DNA of 64,000 nt from Geobacter sp. OR-1 (GTDB taxonomy: Bacteria; Desulfobacterota; Desulfuromonadia; Geobacterales; DSM-12255), in assembly GCF_000813145.1 (NCBI RefSeq), contig NZ_BAZF01000015.1, forward strand, positions 1 through 64,000. The letters are read 5' to 3'. The notes under the pieces were generated by a model. It did not search any database, had not been told where the DNA came from, and saw only the letters and a list, made by a program, of their open reading frames with translations. Position 1 is the first letter of the stretch; each line of letters starts with the position of its first letter. Shown in pieces: positions 33,363 to 41,956 of the stretch. The position numbers were made by a program, and so were the translations under genes.

Positions 33363-33393
33363 TGAAGCGGCATGACCAAATCATGTCGCTTCA
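33363..33393 (+). other. Strong intercistronic hairpin
   Basis: TGAAGCGGCATGA (33363-33375) and TCATGTCGCTTCA (33381-33393) form a 13-bp stem with one G-U pair and a 5-nt loop. No T-run follows, so it more likely protects the upstream mRNA (raising yield of the sorting-tag protein) than terminates. Confidence 0.7.
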
Positions 33394-33445
33394 CCAGTGT
33401 ATTCACTTCATCACGATCATATCCGCTCTTCCTGGAGAAAAACTT

Positions 33446-34099
33446 ATGGCGGCAACTCGTTTTCTGCAAACCTTCATCTCAGTTCTTTTTATCGCGGCCT
33501 TCTCAGTCACTGCAATAAAACCGGCTTGCGCCGGGCCAACCGCCGCATCCCCTGAACCGACACCCGGGAAATGCCTGTCCAAGGATGAAGCCGAACTTGC
33601 CGCTAAAATCAACAAGTTGCGCGTAGATAACAAGCTCCCCCCCCTGCCGGTCAGCAAGTCGCTCTATACGGTGGCAAAATGGCATGTGATCGATCTTGCG
33701 CTCTTCGCACCCCATGAAAACAAGACTGACAGTTCCGGCAAGCCGTGCGACCTGCACAGCTGGTCTGACAAGGGTGCCGGCAGGGGTGAATGGAAACCGC
33801 TCTGCTACACCGCAGACCATAAATATGCTCTGGATATGTTTAAAAAACCCCATGAAATAGTGAATTACATGGCTAACGGTTACGAAAATATCTACTGGAC
33901 CTCAGCGCCTCTGAATCCTGCAATGGTTATGAACGGCTGGGAAAACAAGAAGGATGAAAAAGATATCATCCTGCAGCAGGGGAACTTCAGGAGAAACCGA
34001 TGGACATCGATGGGAATAGGGATTTACGGGAATTATGCCTCGGTTTGGTTTGGTGAAGGGGTTGCCAATGATGATGAAATGTCTGCTTGCGTAAAATAA
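33446..34099 (+). CDS. Secreted CAP-domain protein
   Basis: A 217-residue exported protein. The start at 33446 is set by GGAG upstream and gives signal peptide MAATRFLQTFISVLFIAAFS ending near PACA-GP. The mature part is a CAP/SCP-like domain: NKLRVDNKLPPLPVSKSLYT, VAKWHVIDLALF (first His), CDLHSWSD, GYENIYWTS (Glu), YGNYASVWFGEG at the end. The second CAP histidine, which in the related protein at 41957-43219 lies in SPSHNALIL, is not present here (ENKKDEKDIIL), so metal or catalytic function may be lost. It follows the sorting-tag gene in the same transcription unit. Confidence 0.78.
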   Translation: MAATRFLQTFISVLFIAAFSVTAIKPACAGPTAASPEPTPGKCLSKDEAELAAKINKLRVDNKLPPLPVSKSLYTVAKWHVIDLALFAPHENKTDSSGKPCDLHSWSDKGAGRGEWKPLCYTADHKYALDMFKKPHEIVNYMANGYENIYWTSAPLNPAMVMNGWENKKDEKDIILQQGNFRRNRWTSMGIGIYGNYASVWFGEGVANDDEMSACVK

Positions 34100-34139
34100 T
34101 ATATTTCAGGTCTGCTCTGATTTATTCCGGGGATAGAAC

Positions 34140-34934
34140 ATGAACCGAAAATATACGGCAATTCTCCTGGCGGCAATACTGGTGCTGATTGCGGCTTACC
34201 TGATGCAAGACAAGTTCGCTGACAAAGCGTCAGTAAAATCGCCTCTTGCGGAAAAGGTTCTGAAGCCGCAAGCCGAGGCCGTTGCGGCACAACCGGCTGA
34301 TGAAGAAGAGCCTGCCGATGCCAGCAGTGAAATTGCCGGTAAATGGTATGGCCTGTGTAAAAAGAACAGCATCCATTCGATTGAGGATTTCCGAAAGCTG
34401 GTGGCAAACGACCCGGTACTGGCCAAACATTTTGCGGGGTTTGATTGGAAAAACGCCAGATTGGGCAGGCTCGAAGAATCGCTCCTCACGTATGTTTCTT
34501 ACCGTAAAGGGAGCACCATCAAGCAAACGAGAAAACCGGTTAGATTGCCTAAGGGTGACCGGTATATCACCGACGGGACCAGGTATATTCGGACCTATTG
34601 CTGCAATGACTATGTAATTGCTCCGCCGCCAAGCGAATCGAGCGCTGACCCCCAACAGGAAATCGTTGCCGGCCCGGCCCGGCAGCTCTCAGCAGGTGCC
34701 CCCTACTTAAGCGATATCGTCTCCATGGCCGCGCTCCAAGGGATGGCAGGCGCGCCCGGTCAGAACTCGTCAGGAGCGCCGACTGGCGGCATCGACTTAC
34801 CCACAAAACAGGTACCTTATCTTACTCCTCTTGAAGTTCCGCCGGTTGTCCCCATACCTGGGACATTCCTGCTGTTCGGTTCCGGCGCTGCGGGGTTGGG
34901 GATACTTCGGACCATTTTTCGCAAAATGAGGTAG
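34140..34934 (+). CDS. Membrane-anchored protein with PEP/VPLPA-like C-terminal tag
   Basis: A 264-residue protein. An N-terminal membrane segment (KYTAILLAAILVLIAAYLM) is followed by an acidic linker and a globular part with YGLCKKNSIHSIEDFRKLVA. A proline-rich stretch leads to a C-terminal PVVPIPGTFLLFGSGAAGLG then RTIFRKMR, a variant of the exosortase tag at 32738-33349. GGGGA lies upstream of the ATG. With tag and N-terminal anchor it is probably processed by the same exosortase. I do not recognise the body of the protein. Confidence 0.7.
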   Translation: MNRKYTAILLAAILVLIAAYLMQDKFADKASVKSPLAEKVLKPQAEAVAAQPADEEEPADASSEIAGKWYGLCKKNSIHSIEDFRKLVANDPVLAKHFAGFDWKNARLGRLEESLLTYVSYRKGSTIKQTRKPVRLPKGDRYITDGTRYIRTYCCNDYVIAPPPSESSADPQQEIVAGPARQLSAGAPYLSDIVSMAALQGMAGAPGQNSSGAPTGGIDLPTKQVPYLTPLEVPPVVPIPGTFLLFGSGAAGLGILRTIFRKMR

Positions 34935-35108
34935 TAGAGGCTTTTCGAATCCTGTCATGATCTGATTTTATGTGACAATGATGCGCATTCGTTCAGCAAC
35001 TTTTATCTAGTTTTCTTTCTTTGCTTATCACTCACAATGTATCTGATCAATTGACCTGCAGAGTTTCACAATCATTAAGCAATTAGTAATTCATTTTATG
35101 GGGTTTTA

Positions 35109-37397
35109 ATGCGATTGAAACGGTTCGGGATGATCTGCTTGGCAGGCACTGTTGGTGTCATCTTAGCCTGCAGCGGGCCGGATGAAAAAAAGCTCAAGTT
35201 CTTCAATAAAGCCAAAAGCCTGTATGATAAGGGAGACTTGGTCAAGGCTGCCCTGGAACTCAAGAATGCCATCCAGATCGACCCCAAATATGCCGATGCC
35301 CACTATCTACTCGGCTTGGTGGAGCTAAAAAAGGGGAATTACAGCGGCGCGTTCTCCAGCTTCCAGAAATCAATTGAACTGAACCCGCAAAACCTTGATG
35401 GCCAAGCACAATTCGGCAGACTGCTCCTGATGAGCAAAGAGCTGGATAAGGCCCAGGAAAAAGCGGATCTGGTCCTCAAGGCCAATCCCGGCCACCAGGA
35501 AGGCCGGATTCTTCAAGGTGCAATCTACCTTGCAGCCAACAAACCGGAACAAGCAGTTATTATCATGAATGAAATGCTGCGCAGCGGCAAAACAGATCCC
35601 GACATCTACCAGCTGCTCGCGATTGCCTACCGGACCGGGAAAAACAACAACGCCGCAGAACAGACCGTTCTCCAGGGAATAGAAAAAAATGGGAAATCTG
35701 TTACCCTGCGCCGAATCCTTGTTGAAATCTATACCGAATCAAGACAGGTAGATAAAGCAGCCGCCCAGATCCAAGCCATAATGGAACTTGAGCCTGAGAA
35801 TCACAGCTACCCGATTGCCCTTGCCGGTCTTTACTGGGAATCTGGCCAGGAAGCAAAGGCACGGGCTGTACTGCAAGAGTTGCTGGCGCGATCGGCGAAC
35901 AAGGAAAACAAGATCATCGATATTGCCGGTTTTTATGGTTATCATAACCAGTTTTCCGAATCGGAACAGGTTCTCCGGAATGCAATTTCTGCCAACAACA
36001 AAAGTTTCAAGCTCCGTTTTGCGCTGAGCGATCTCTACGCCAATACCAGCAGACTCGATCAGGCGGAAAAAGTCCTGAAGGAATGCCTGGCGTTGAACAA
36101 AGACTCCCACCACCCGCAAATCATTGAAACCAAGAATACGCTGGCAAAGATTTCACTGGCCAGGCAGAATACCGCTGAGGCGGAGCGCTACGTTTCGGAA
36201 GTTATCAAAGCAAGCCCGCAAGACCCTAATGCAACATTCATAAGGGGAGAGTTATCCCTGCTGAGAGGAGACGGCGCCAAAGCTGTCACTGCCTTTCGCA
36301 CCTATGTCAACGACAGGCCGAAAGATCTTGCCGGTTATCTCCTTCTGGCAGAAGCCCACCTTTTGAATAACGAGCCCTTGCTGGCAAAAGAGGCTTTATT
36401 GCAGGCTCAAAAACTTGAGCCCAACTCTCGGGCACTGCAAAAGGCATTCAGCCGCTTCTATGCATCGCAAAAAGATTTCGTCACAGCTGAACGCTTTCTC
36501 AGGGAAGTGATTGCTAGGCAACCAAATGATCTGGAAACGCGAATAGCTCTGGGGGATATGTTTCTGACCATGAGAGAGTATAGAAGAGCGGAATCGGAAT
36601 ATTCCGCCCTGAAACGGCTTGCCCCAACGCTCCCCATCGGTTTTGTCAAGATGAGTGAACTCCTTCAAGCCCAGAATAAATCCGACAAGGCCGTTACCGA
36701 ACTTGAGCAGGCACTGAGAGTGTCACCGGAGGATTCTTCCCTGCTGAGGCCCCTGGTACAGGCTTATCTGAAAATTCGCCGCTATGACGCGGCAATGATC
36801 CTCTGCGATAACACCCTGCGGAAAAATAACCGGAATCTAAACGCCCATTTACTTCGGAGTGAAATTTTTGCGGCGCAAGGCAAATACCGTCAGGCAGAAG
36901 ATGCAATCAATGCCGCAAAAAATGCCGGCGGTGATCCCGGAACCATTGCTTTGGTTATTGCCAACCTGTTTGTCAGAGAAAATGATACCAAACGAGCGAG
37001 AGAGACCTTTGAAGGGTTGGTCGCACAACAGCCGGACAACTGGATTGCAGCCAACAACTACGCCTCCTTTTTAAATGACAAAGGGAACAACAGCGCTGAT
37101 TTTCAACGAGCAGTGAAACTGGCGGAAAAGGCCTGCCAATTGAGACCGGAGAATGCGATCGGCCTTGACACGCTGGGATGGGCATATTATCGCAAAGGGG
37201 ATTATCGTAAGGCCGAGGAGATCCTGGCGAAGGCTTCGGCAAAACTCCCTAATTCGGCGATTGTCAATTACCATCTCGGAATGACCTTTTTCCGGAACAA
37301 CAAGACATCCCAGGCTAGGTCGCTCCTGCAAAAGGCCATACCAGGGAGTGAGTTCGAAGGCCGGCAAGAAGCTCTGGAAACACTTAAAAAGCTGTGA
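35109..37397 (+). CDS. prsT: TPR-repeat lipoprotein of exosortase/EPS loci (PrsT-like)
   Basis: A 762-residue protein. The leader ends with lipobox ILAC (VGVILACSGPDEK), then about 20 TPR motifs run to the C-terminus (for example AALELKNAIQIDPKYADAHY). Large TPR lipoproteins of this size accompany exosortase and exopolysaccharide genes and are known there as PrsT. They are thought to scaffold the secretion complex at the outer membrane. The gene lies between the sorting-tag operon and the polysaccharide export genes. A weak TTGACC element stands at 35051-35056; I see no sigma-54 site. The start at 35109 gives a basic MRLKRFG leader. Confidence 0.85.
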   Translation: MRLKRFGMICLAGTVGVILACSGPDEKKLKFFNKAKSLYDKGDLVKAALELKNAIQIDPKYADAHYLLGLVELKKGNYSGAFSSFQKSIELNPQNLDGQAQFGRLLLMSKELDKAQEKADLVLKANPGHQEGRILQGAIYLAANKPEQAVIIMNEMLRSGKTDPDIYQLLAIAYRTGKNNNAAEQTVLQGIEKNGKSVTLRRILVEIYTESRQVDKAAAQIQAIMELEPENHSYPIALAGLYWESGQEAKARAVLQELLARSANKENKIIDIAGFYGYHNQFSESEQVLRNAISANNKSFKLRFALSDLYANTSRLDQAEKVLKECLALNKDSHHPQIIETKNTLAKISLARQNTAEAERYVSEVIKASPQDPNATFIRGELSLLRGDGAKAVTAFRTYVNDRPKDLAGYLLLAEAHLLNNEPLLAKEALLQAQKLEPNSRALQKAFSRFYASQKDFVTAERFLREVIARQPNDLETRIALGDMFLTMREYRRAESEYSALKRLAPTLPIGFVKMSELLQAQNKSDKAVTELEQALRVSPEDSSLLRPLVQAYLKIRRYDAAMILCDNTLRKNNRNLNAHLLRSEIFAAQGKYRQAEDAINAAKNAGGDPGTIALVIANLFVRENDTKRARETFEGLVAQQPDNWIAANNYASFLNDKGNNSADFQRAVKLAEKACQLRPENAIGLDTLGWAYYRKGDYRKAEEILAKASAKLPNSAIVNYHLGMTFFRNNKTSQARSLLQKAIPGSEFEGRQEALETLKKL

Positions 37398-37496
37398 CGA
37401 CAACCGGATATTCCTTTGACAATTACGCAGAATCATATTATTTTTCTCAAAATCAAAGGTAAGAGAATTCTAAAACAGAAGTGAAAGTCTCTTGAT

Positions 37497-38108
37497 ATGT
37501 CTCGCTATGCCATCATTACCTATATTTTTCTCTTCATTATATCGGCTATCAGCCAGACTGTGCGAGCCGATGTCTTGCCAAAAACTACTGAGACCGCTCC
37601 GAATGCCCAAAAGGACGGAGCAACCCGTGACTACATCATCGGCCCTGGAGATCTCATCGGCATAGAGGTTTGGAAGGATCCGACCCTGACGCGCACTGTC
37701 GTAGTACTGCCGGACGGCAAGATTTCCATGCCACTCATCGGTGAGTTAACGGCAGGAGGCAAAACCCTGGCCGCATTAAAAAACGAGATAACGGCAAAAC
37801 TGAGCCAATTCGTGCCGGACCCAGTTCTCACCATAGAGATTAAGCAGTGCAACAGCATGCATATCTATGTTCTTGGGCGCGTCAATACTCCGGGGCGCTC
37901 TGCCCTTGTGTCCAATATCAACGTGCTCCAGGCACTGGCAATGGCAGGCGGGCTGAACCCATTTGCCAAAAGCGATCAGATACAACTGTTCCGTTATGAA
38001 AATGGGACGACCACTATTTTCCCCTTTGATTACGATGCCGTGACCAAGGGGAAAAATCTCCATGAAAATATCGAATTGAAACGTGGTGATGTTATCTATG
38101 TTCCATAA
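37497..38108 (+). CDS. Polysaccharide export protein (Wza/EpsE-like)
   Basis: A 203-residue exported protein: signal peptide about 1-24, then the Poly_export domain DYIIGPGDLIGIEVWKDPTL with VVLPDGKISMPLIGELTAGG, followed by one SLBB-like domain (MHIYVLGRVNTPGRSALVSN). It lacks a lipobox, unlike many Wza proteins. It would form or line the outer-membrane exit for the polymer. A -35-like TTGACA stands at 37416-37421. Its end overlaps the start of the beta-barrel gene by 11 nt. Confidence 0.9.
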   Translation: MSRYAIITYIFLFIISAISQTVRADVLPKTTETAPNAQKDGATRDYIIGPGDLIGIEVWKDPTLTRTVVVLPDGKISMPLIGELTAGGKTLAALKNEITAKLSQFVPDPVLTIEIKQCNSMHIYVLGRVNTPGRSALVSNINVLQALAMAGGLNPFAKSDQIQLFRYENGTTTIFPFDYDAVTKGKNLHENIELKRGDVIYVP

Positions 38109-39288
38109 TTCCCTGCGTCAATACGTATTTGTAATCGGACTTGTTACCATGATTGCAGGCCAGGCCAGGGCTGAGGAAGAGTTTGCCATCGTACCCGCAG
38201 TGTCCCTCAAGGAAGAATATAACGATAACATTCACTTCTCCCAGCGATCAAAAGACAGTTCGTTCATCACTGCCGTTTCTCCATCCGTTTCGCTCCTGCA
38301 GAAGTCGGAGCGGCTGTCAACCAACTTATCGGCACGCCTTGATCTGCTCTACTATTCATCGGCAAGCGACCTGAACTCTACGGACCAGAATTATTGGGGA
38401 ACCGCATCCTATCAATTCACCCCTCTCTTTAAAGCCGGAGCATCGGCGAGTTATATCCGCGACTCGCCAGTCGACAGGATTCTGGAATCGTCAGGTCTGG
38501 TTATCAACAGTCCCAGGGAACAGCAGGACTATTCGCTCACCGGCAAGTACATTATGACCGAAAAACTGGCAGGCAACCTTACCTATGCATACCAGCAGAT
38601 AAATTACAACTCGTCCTTACTGACCGATATTTTTGCCCACTTTGCGTATGCCGGCGTGGAGTACGATCTCAACAAGATCCTCCCATTGGTTAAAGTACGC
38701 GGTGACGTCGGATTTAACCATGCCGACTATTCGACAGCGGCAGTGGATGTCTCAACAGTGGACACATATTCCGCTACAATCGGGGCCAGCCGGTCACTGC
38801 ATGAACTATGGTCGATTTCGGCAGATGTCGGTGGCAGGGTCTCGGAATATTCTTTTCTTGTGCCGCGTAAACTGGATGAAGAGAGATGGGGATGGATCGC
38901 CAAGATGGCGCTCGAATACCACGATGACTTTACCACAGGGTACCTCAACTTTTTTCACAATCTTCAGAATATTACCGGATATGCCGTTCCCACGGAACAG
39001 ACATCTGTTACCGTTCTTCTAACCCGCAAGTTTTCCTCTGAATTCAGTGGCTCCCTTTTTGCCGGTTTCTTCTTGAACAGTGCCGAAAATAGCGGCCAGG
39101 CCAACCAAGATACCAACAAAACAACCTATTTAATCAGTCCGGGTCTTACATATGCACTCACCCGCAATCTGTTTTTTAATCTCGCCTACGAATATGCGAT
39201 TGTCCATGACCGTCTGAACGATACAAATTCCGATCGGAATAGAATCTTCGCCAGGCTGACCTATCAATATCCGATACCGTTATTCTAA
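38098..39288 (+). CDS. Outer-membrane beta-barrel of the EPS/exosortase locus
   Basis: A 396-residue protein with a signal peptide (FVIGLVTMIAGQARA) and many amphipathic strands ending in Phe (YPIPLF), an outer-membrane barrel signature. The first strands read VPAVSLKEEYNDNIHFSQRS, typical of the large barrel proteins (about 400-500 residues) that sit in exosortase-type polysaccharide clusters. ATG 38098 is chosen since GGTGAT precedes it; the frame is open to 38083. It may be the outer-membrane channel that works with the export protein. The role is inferred from position. Confidence 0.8.
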   Translation: MFHNSLRQYVFVIGLVTMIAGQARAEEEFAIVPAVSLKEEYNDNIHFSQRSKDSSFITAVSPSVSLLQKSERLSTNLSARLDLLYYSSASDLNSTDQNYWGTASYQFTPLFKAGASASYIRDSPVDRILESSGLVINSPREQQDYSLTGKYIMTEKLAGNLTYAYQQINYNSSLLTDIFAHFAYAGVEYDLNKILPLVKVRGDVGFNHADYSTAAVDVSTVDTYSATIGASRSLHELWSISADVGGRVSEYSFLVPRKLDEERWGWIAKMALEYHDDFTTGYLNFFHNLQNITGYAVPTEQTSVTVLLTRKFSSEFSGSLFAGFFLNSAENSGQANQDTNKTTYLISPGLTYALTRNLFFNLAYEYAIVHDRLNDTNSDRNRIFARLTYQYPIPLF

Positions 39289-39324
39289 TTAATCAGACAA
39301 TATTTTTATTACCAGGGGTACGGA

Positions 39325-40884
39325 GTGAACGCAGAAGTAAATAATCTTCACGAAGTTCTAGTTATTTTCAGGCGACGAAAATGCCATATTTTGGGACCTG
39401 CCATCGCTATTTTCCTTATTGCGGCTATATCTGCTTTTGTTTTGCCCAAAAAGTACCGCTCCACCGCAACAATTCTCATCGAGGCCCAGGAGGTGCCTGC
39501 TGAATACGTAAAAGCCAACATAACGAGTTTTGCCGACCAGCGGCTGCAAACGATTAATCAGAGGATCATGGGTACGCCCAAACTTCTCGAAATAATTAAC
39601 CGTTTCAATCTATACTCTGATCTGAAAACGCGGCTGACCATGGATGAAATAGTCGACAAAATGCGGAAAAAGGATCTCAAGTTCAACACAATCAGCGCTG
39701 ATGTCGTTGATCCCGTCGCGCCGGCACAGGCCACCATTGCATTCAGCATCTCTTTTGAAGCAAAATCACCTGAAGTCGCACAACAGGTCGCCAACGAGCT
39801 TTCATCCTTGTATGTGGCCGAGAACCTAAAGGCCAGAGAACAGCAGTCTCAAGGCACATCGAGATTTCTATCCGAGGAAATGAAGACTATTCAGGATAAT
39901 CTTGCCGCAATAGAAGCAAATATTGCCGGCTTCAAACAGAAAAACATCAATACCCTGCCGGAACTGAATCAGGTCAACATGCAGGCGTTTGAACAGTCGG
40001 ATCGCGATATACGCCAACTTAACGATCAACTCCGTACCCTCAGGGAAAAAGAGGTTTATTTTCAAACCCAGCTGGCAAATACCCCGCCGGAACTCTCGAC
40101 AACCGACAAGGAATCCCTGAATCAGCTTAAACTACGGTTGGTCGATCTAAAAAGCCGGTTTTCAGAAAAATATCCTGATGTTGTGAAAACGAAATCCGAG
40201 ATTGCTGCTCTTGAGCGGCAACTGAAAGCAGGAAATCGCGATATATCCGGCTCAAACCCCGATAACCCCGCATACATCTCCCTTTCCGCGCAACTGGCCA
40301 GCATCAAGTCTGAGATTGACTCCATCAAGCGACAGCTGTCTGATCTGACCAGGAAACGGGACAGTTATCAGGGCCGACTTATCGCTTCTCCCCGGGTCGA
40401 GGAAGGATATAAATCTCTGCTCGTGCAGCGCAACAACCTGCAACAGAAGTATGACGACCTCTCCAGGAAGGCCATGGAAGCTAAAGTGGCACACGGAATG
40501 GAAAAGGAGCAGCTGGGAGAGCGGTTTACAATTGTCGATCCTGCCCGGATACCGGAGAAACCTGCCAGCCCCAATGTGCCGGCATTGCTGTTGATCGGTT
40601 TGATTCTTGGAATCGGCTCCGGCGTAGGTGTAGCGGCGATCAAGGAATCCGGAGACCAGACGGTTCGAACCGCAGAGTCATTGACCAGGCTTACCGGTTT
40701 TCCTGTTCTTGCTACAATCCCGGAGATTATTTCTGAAAAAGACCTGCTTCGTTCCGGGAAAAGGCGGCGAATATATATTTTTGCCGTCTTTCTGACAATT
40801 GTAGCGGCCTTCCTGTTCTTTCATTTTTTCATAATGGATCTGGATGTTCTCTGGGCAAAGATTGCCCGGAAACTGGCCATATAG
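39325..40884 (+). CDS. Wzc-type polysaccharide chain-length determinant (GumC-like)
   Basis: A 519-residue inner-membrane protein without a kinase domain. A first membrane helix (about 22-40), a Wzz domain (KKYRSTATILIEAQEVPAEY), a long periplasmic coiled coil (about 160-395, rich in DNLAAIEANIAGFKQK-like repeats), and a second helix near 425-445 (ALLLIGLILGIGSGVGV) after the proline-rich RIPEKPASPNVP. A third helix near 490-510 and a basic tail follow. The start is GTG 39325, with GGGGTACGGA upstream. It would regulate polymer length with the ATPase in the next gene. Confidence 0.9.
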   Translation: MNAEVNNLHEVLVIFRRRKCHILGPAIAIFLIAAISAFVLPKKYRSTATILIEAQEVPAEYVKANITSFADQRLQTINQRIMGTPKLLEIINRFNLYSDLKTRLTMDEIVDKMRKKDLKFNTISADVVDPVAPAQATIAFSISFEAKSPEVAQQVANELSSLYVAENLKAREQQSQGTSRFLSEEMKTIQDNLAAIEANIAGFKQKNINTLPELNQVNMQAFEQSDRDIRQLNDQLRTLREKEVYFQTQLANTPPELSTTDKESLNQLKLRLVDLKSRFSEKYPDVVKTKSEIAALERQLKAGNRDISGSNPDNPAYISLSAQLASIKSEIDSIKRQLSDLTRKRDSYQGRLIASPRVEEGYKSLLVQRNNLQQKYDDLSRKAMEAKVAHGMEKEQLGERFTIVDPARIPEKPASPNVPALLLIGLILGIGSGVGVAAIKESGDQTVRTAESLTRLTGFPVLATIPEIISEKDLLRSGKRRRIYIFAVFLTIVAAFLFFHFFIMDLDVLWAKIARKLAI

Positions 40885-40917
40885 CCTTGCCTTGAAGATC
40901 ACCGGAGACCCGATCGC

Positions 40918-41682
40918 ATGACAACGGAAGCAAATTCAAAAACGCAGCAGATTACAACTGACAATCGTTCCAACGAACAGGGGAAAATGGGCTGGATATC
41001 GCCCAACTACTCGATTTCCCGGTCAGTGACAGTGGTACCCGAAACCCTTCTGGGGAACAGATGCATTGCCGTTAATGGTCTGGCGCCGGAAATTGAATCA
41101 TACAAGGTGATAAGGGCGCAAATCATTCGTCACGCGCAGAAAAGCGGTGGCAACTCCCTGATGATAACGAGCGCATTACCAGGAGAAGGGAAAACGCTGA
41201 CCTCAATAAACCTTGCCCTGACCTTTGCCAGAGAGTTCAGCCAGACTGCGCTACTGGTGGATTGCGACCTGCGCCAGCAGAAGATCCATGAACTTCTAGG
41301 GTATAACGGTACAAAAGGTCTGGCCGACTATCTTACTAACGGCGAGCCGTTGGAAAACCTCATTGTCTGGCCTGGGATCGAAAAGCTTACCGTTATCTCC
41401 GGTGGGCAGCCAGTTACCGGAAGCAGTGAGTTCCTTGGGTCCCCCGGGATGAAGACCCTTGTTCAGGAGATGAAGTCCCGGTACCCAGAGAGATTCATTA
41501 TTTTCGATGTGCCTTCAGTGCTATCCTCTGCAGATGCCCTTGCCTTCGCCCCTCTGGTTGACTTTATTGTTGTAGTGGTGCGCGCTGACGGGCAGACTTC
41601 GGTTAACGACGTGCAGAAATCCCTCCAGATGCTCCCCAGGGAAAAAGTCATAGGATTGGTTCTCAATCGAAAGAATGAGTGA
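40918..41682 (+). CDS. Tyrosine-kinase-like ATPase of EPS biosynthesis (CpsD/Wzc C-terminal type)
   Basis: A 254-residue cytoplasmic protein. Walker A ITSALPGEGKTLTSINLA, Walker A' ALLVDCDLRQQ and Walker B FIIFDVPSVLSS are the three BY-kinase motifs, with the EIESYKVIRAQI segment upstream that docks neighbouring subunits. BY-kinases normally end in a tyrosine cluster; this one ends LVLNRKNE with no tyrosine, so autophosphorylation in the usual way is doubtful. It lies 33 nt after the chain-length gene, whose membrane part would activate it. Confidence 0.87.
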   Translation: MTTEANSKTQQITTDNRSNEQGKMGWISPNYSISRSVTVVPETLLGNRCIAVNGLAPEIESYKVIRAQIIRHAQKSGGNSLMITSALPGEGKTLTSINLALTFAREFSQTALLVDCDLRQQKIHELLGYNGTKGLADYLTNGEPLENLIVWPGIEKLTVISGGQPVTGSSEFLGSPGMKTLVQEMKSRYPERFIIFDVPSVLSSADALAFAPLVDFIVVVVRADGQTSVNDVQKSLQMLPREKVIGLVLNRKNE

Positions 41683-41843
41683 TCATGTGTTTCCGGTGAA
41701 TGGTACCCTCTCCCGATCCCTGTTAATTTCGTGAACATTTTTTCTTATTATTTCGTTAGATTTCTGAACAATCAGCCACCTACCAGACAGCTAATCTTGC
41801 TTTCCCCCGACAATACATCTCGCATATCAATCAGTTAACAGCC

Positions 41844-41859
41844 TGGCACAGGAAATGCT
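41844..41859 (+). promoter_or_regulatory. Sigma-54 promoter of the MshEN-CAP gene
   Basis: TGGCACAGGAAATGCT matches TGGCAC-N5-TTGC except for one base (ATGC), with correct GG/GC spacing. It lies about 100 bp before the start at 41957, the same distance as the sigma-54 site before 32738. Confidence 0.65.
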
Positions 41860-41956
41860 TAATCAACTAAAGGCATAATTTGAAGTATGGACATCAACTG
41901 CCCAAAAATGGTAAATTAGGACTAAAGTATTACATCATCCAATCACCACTAAGTGT

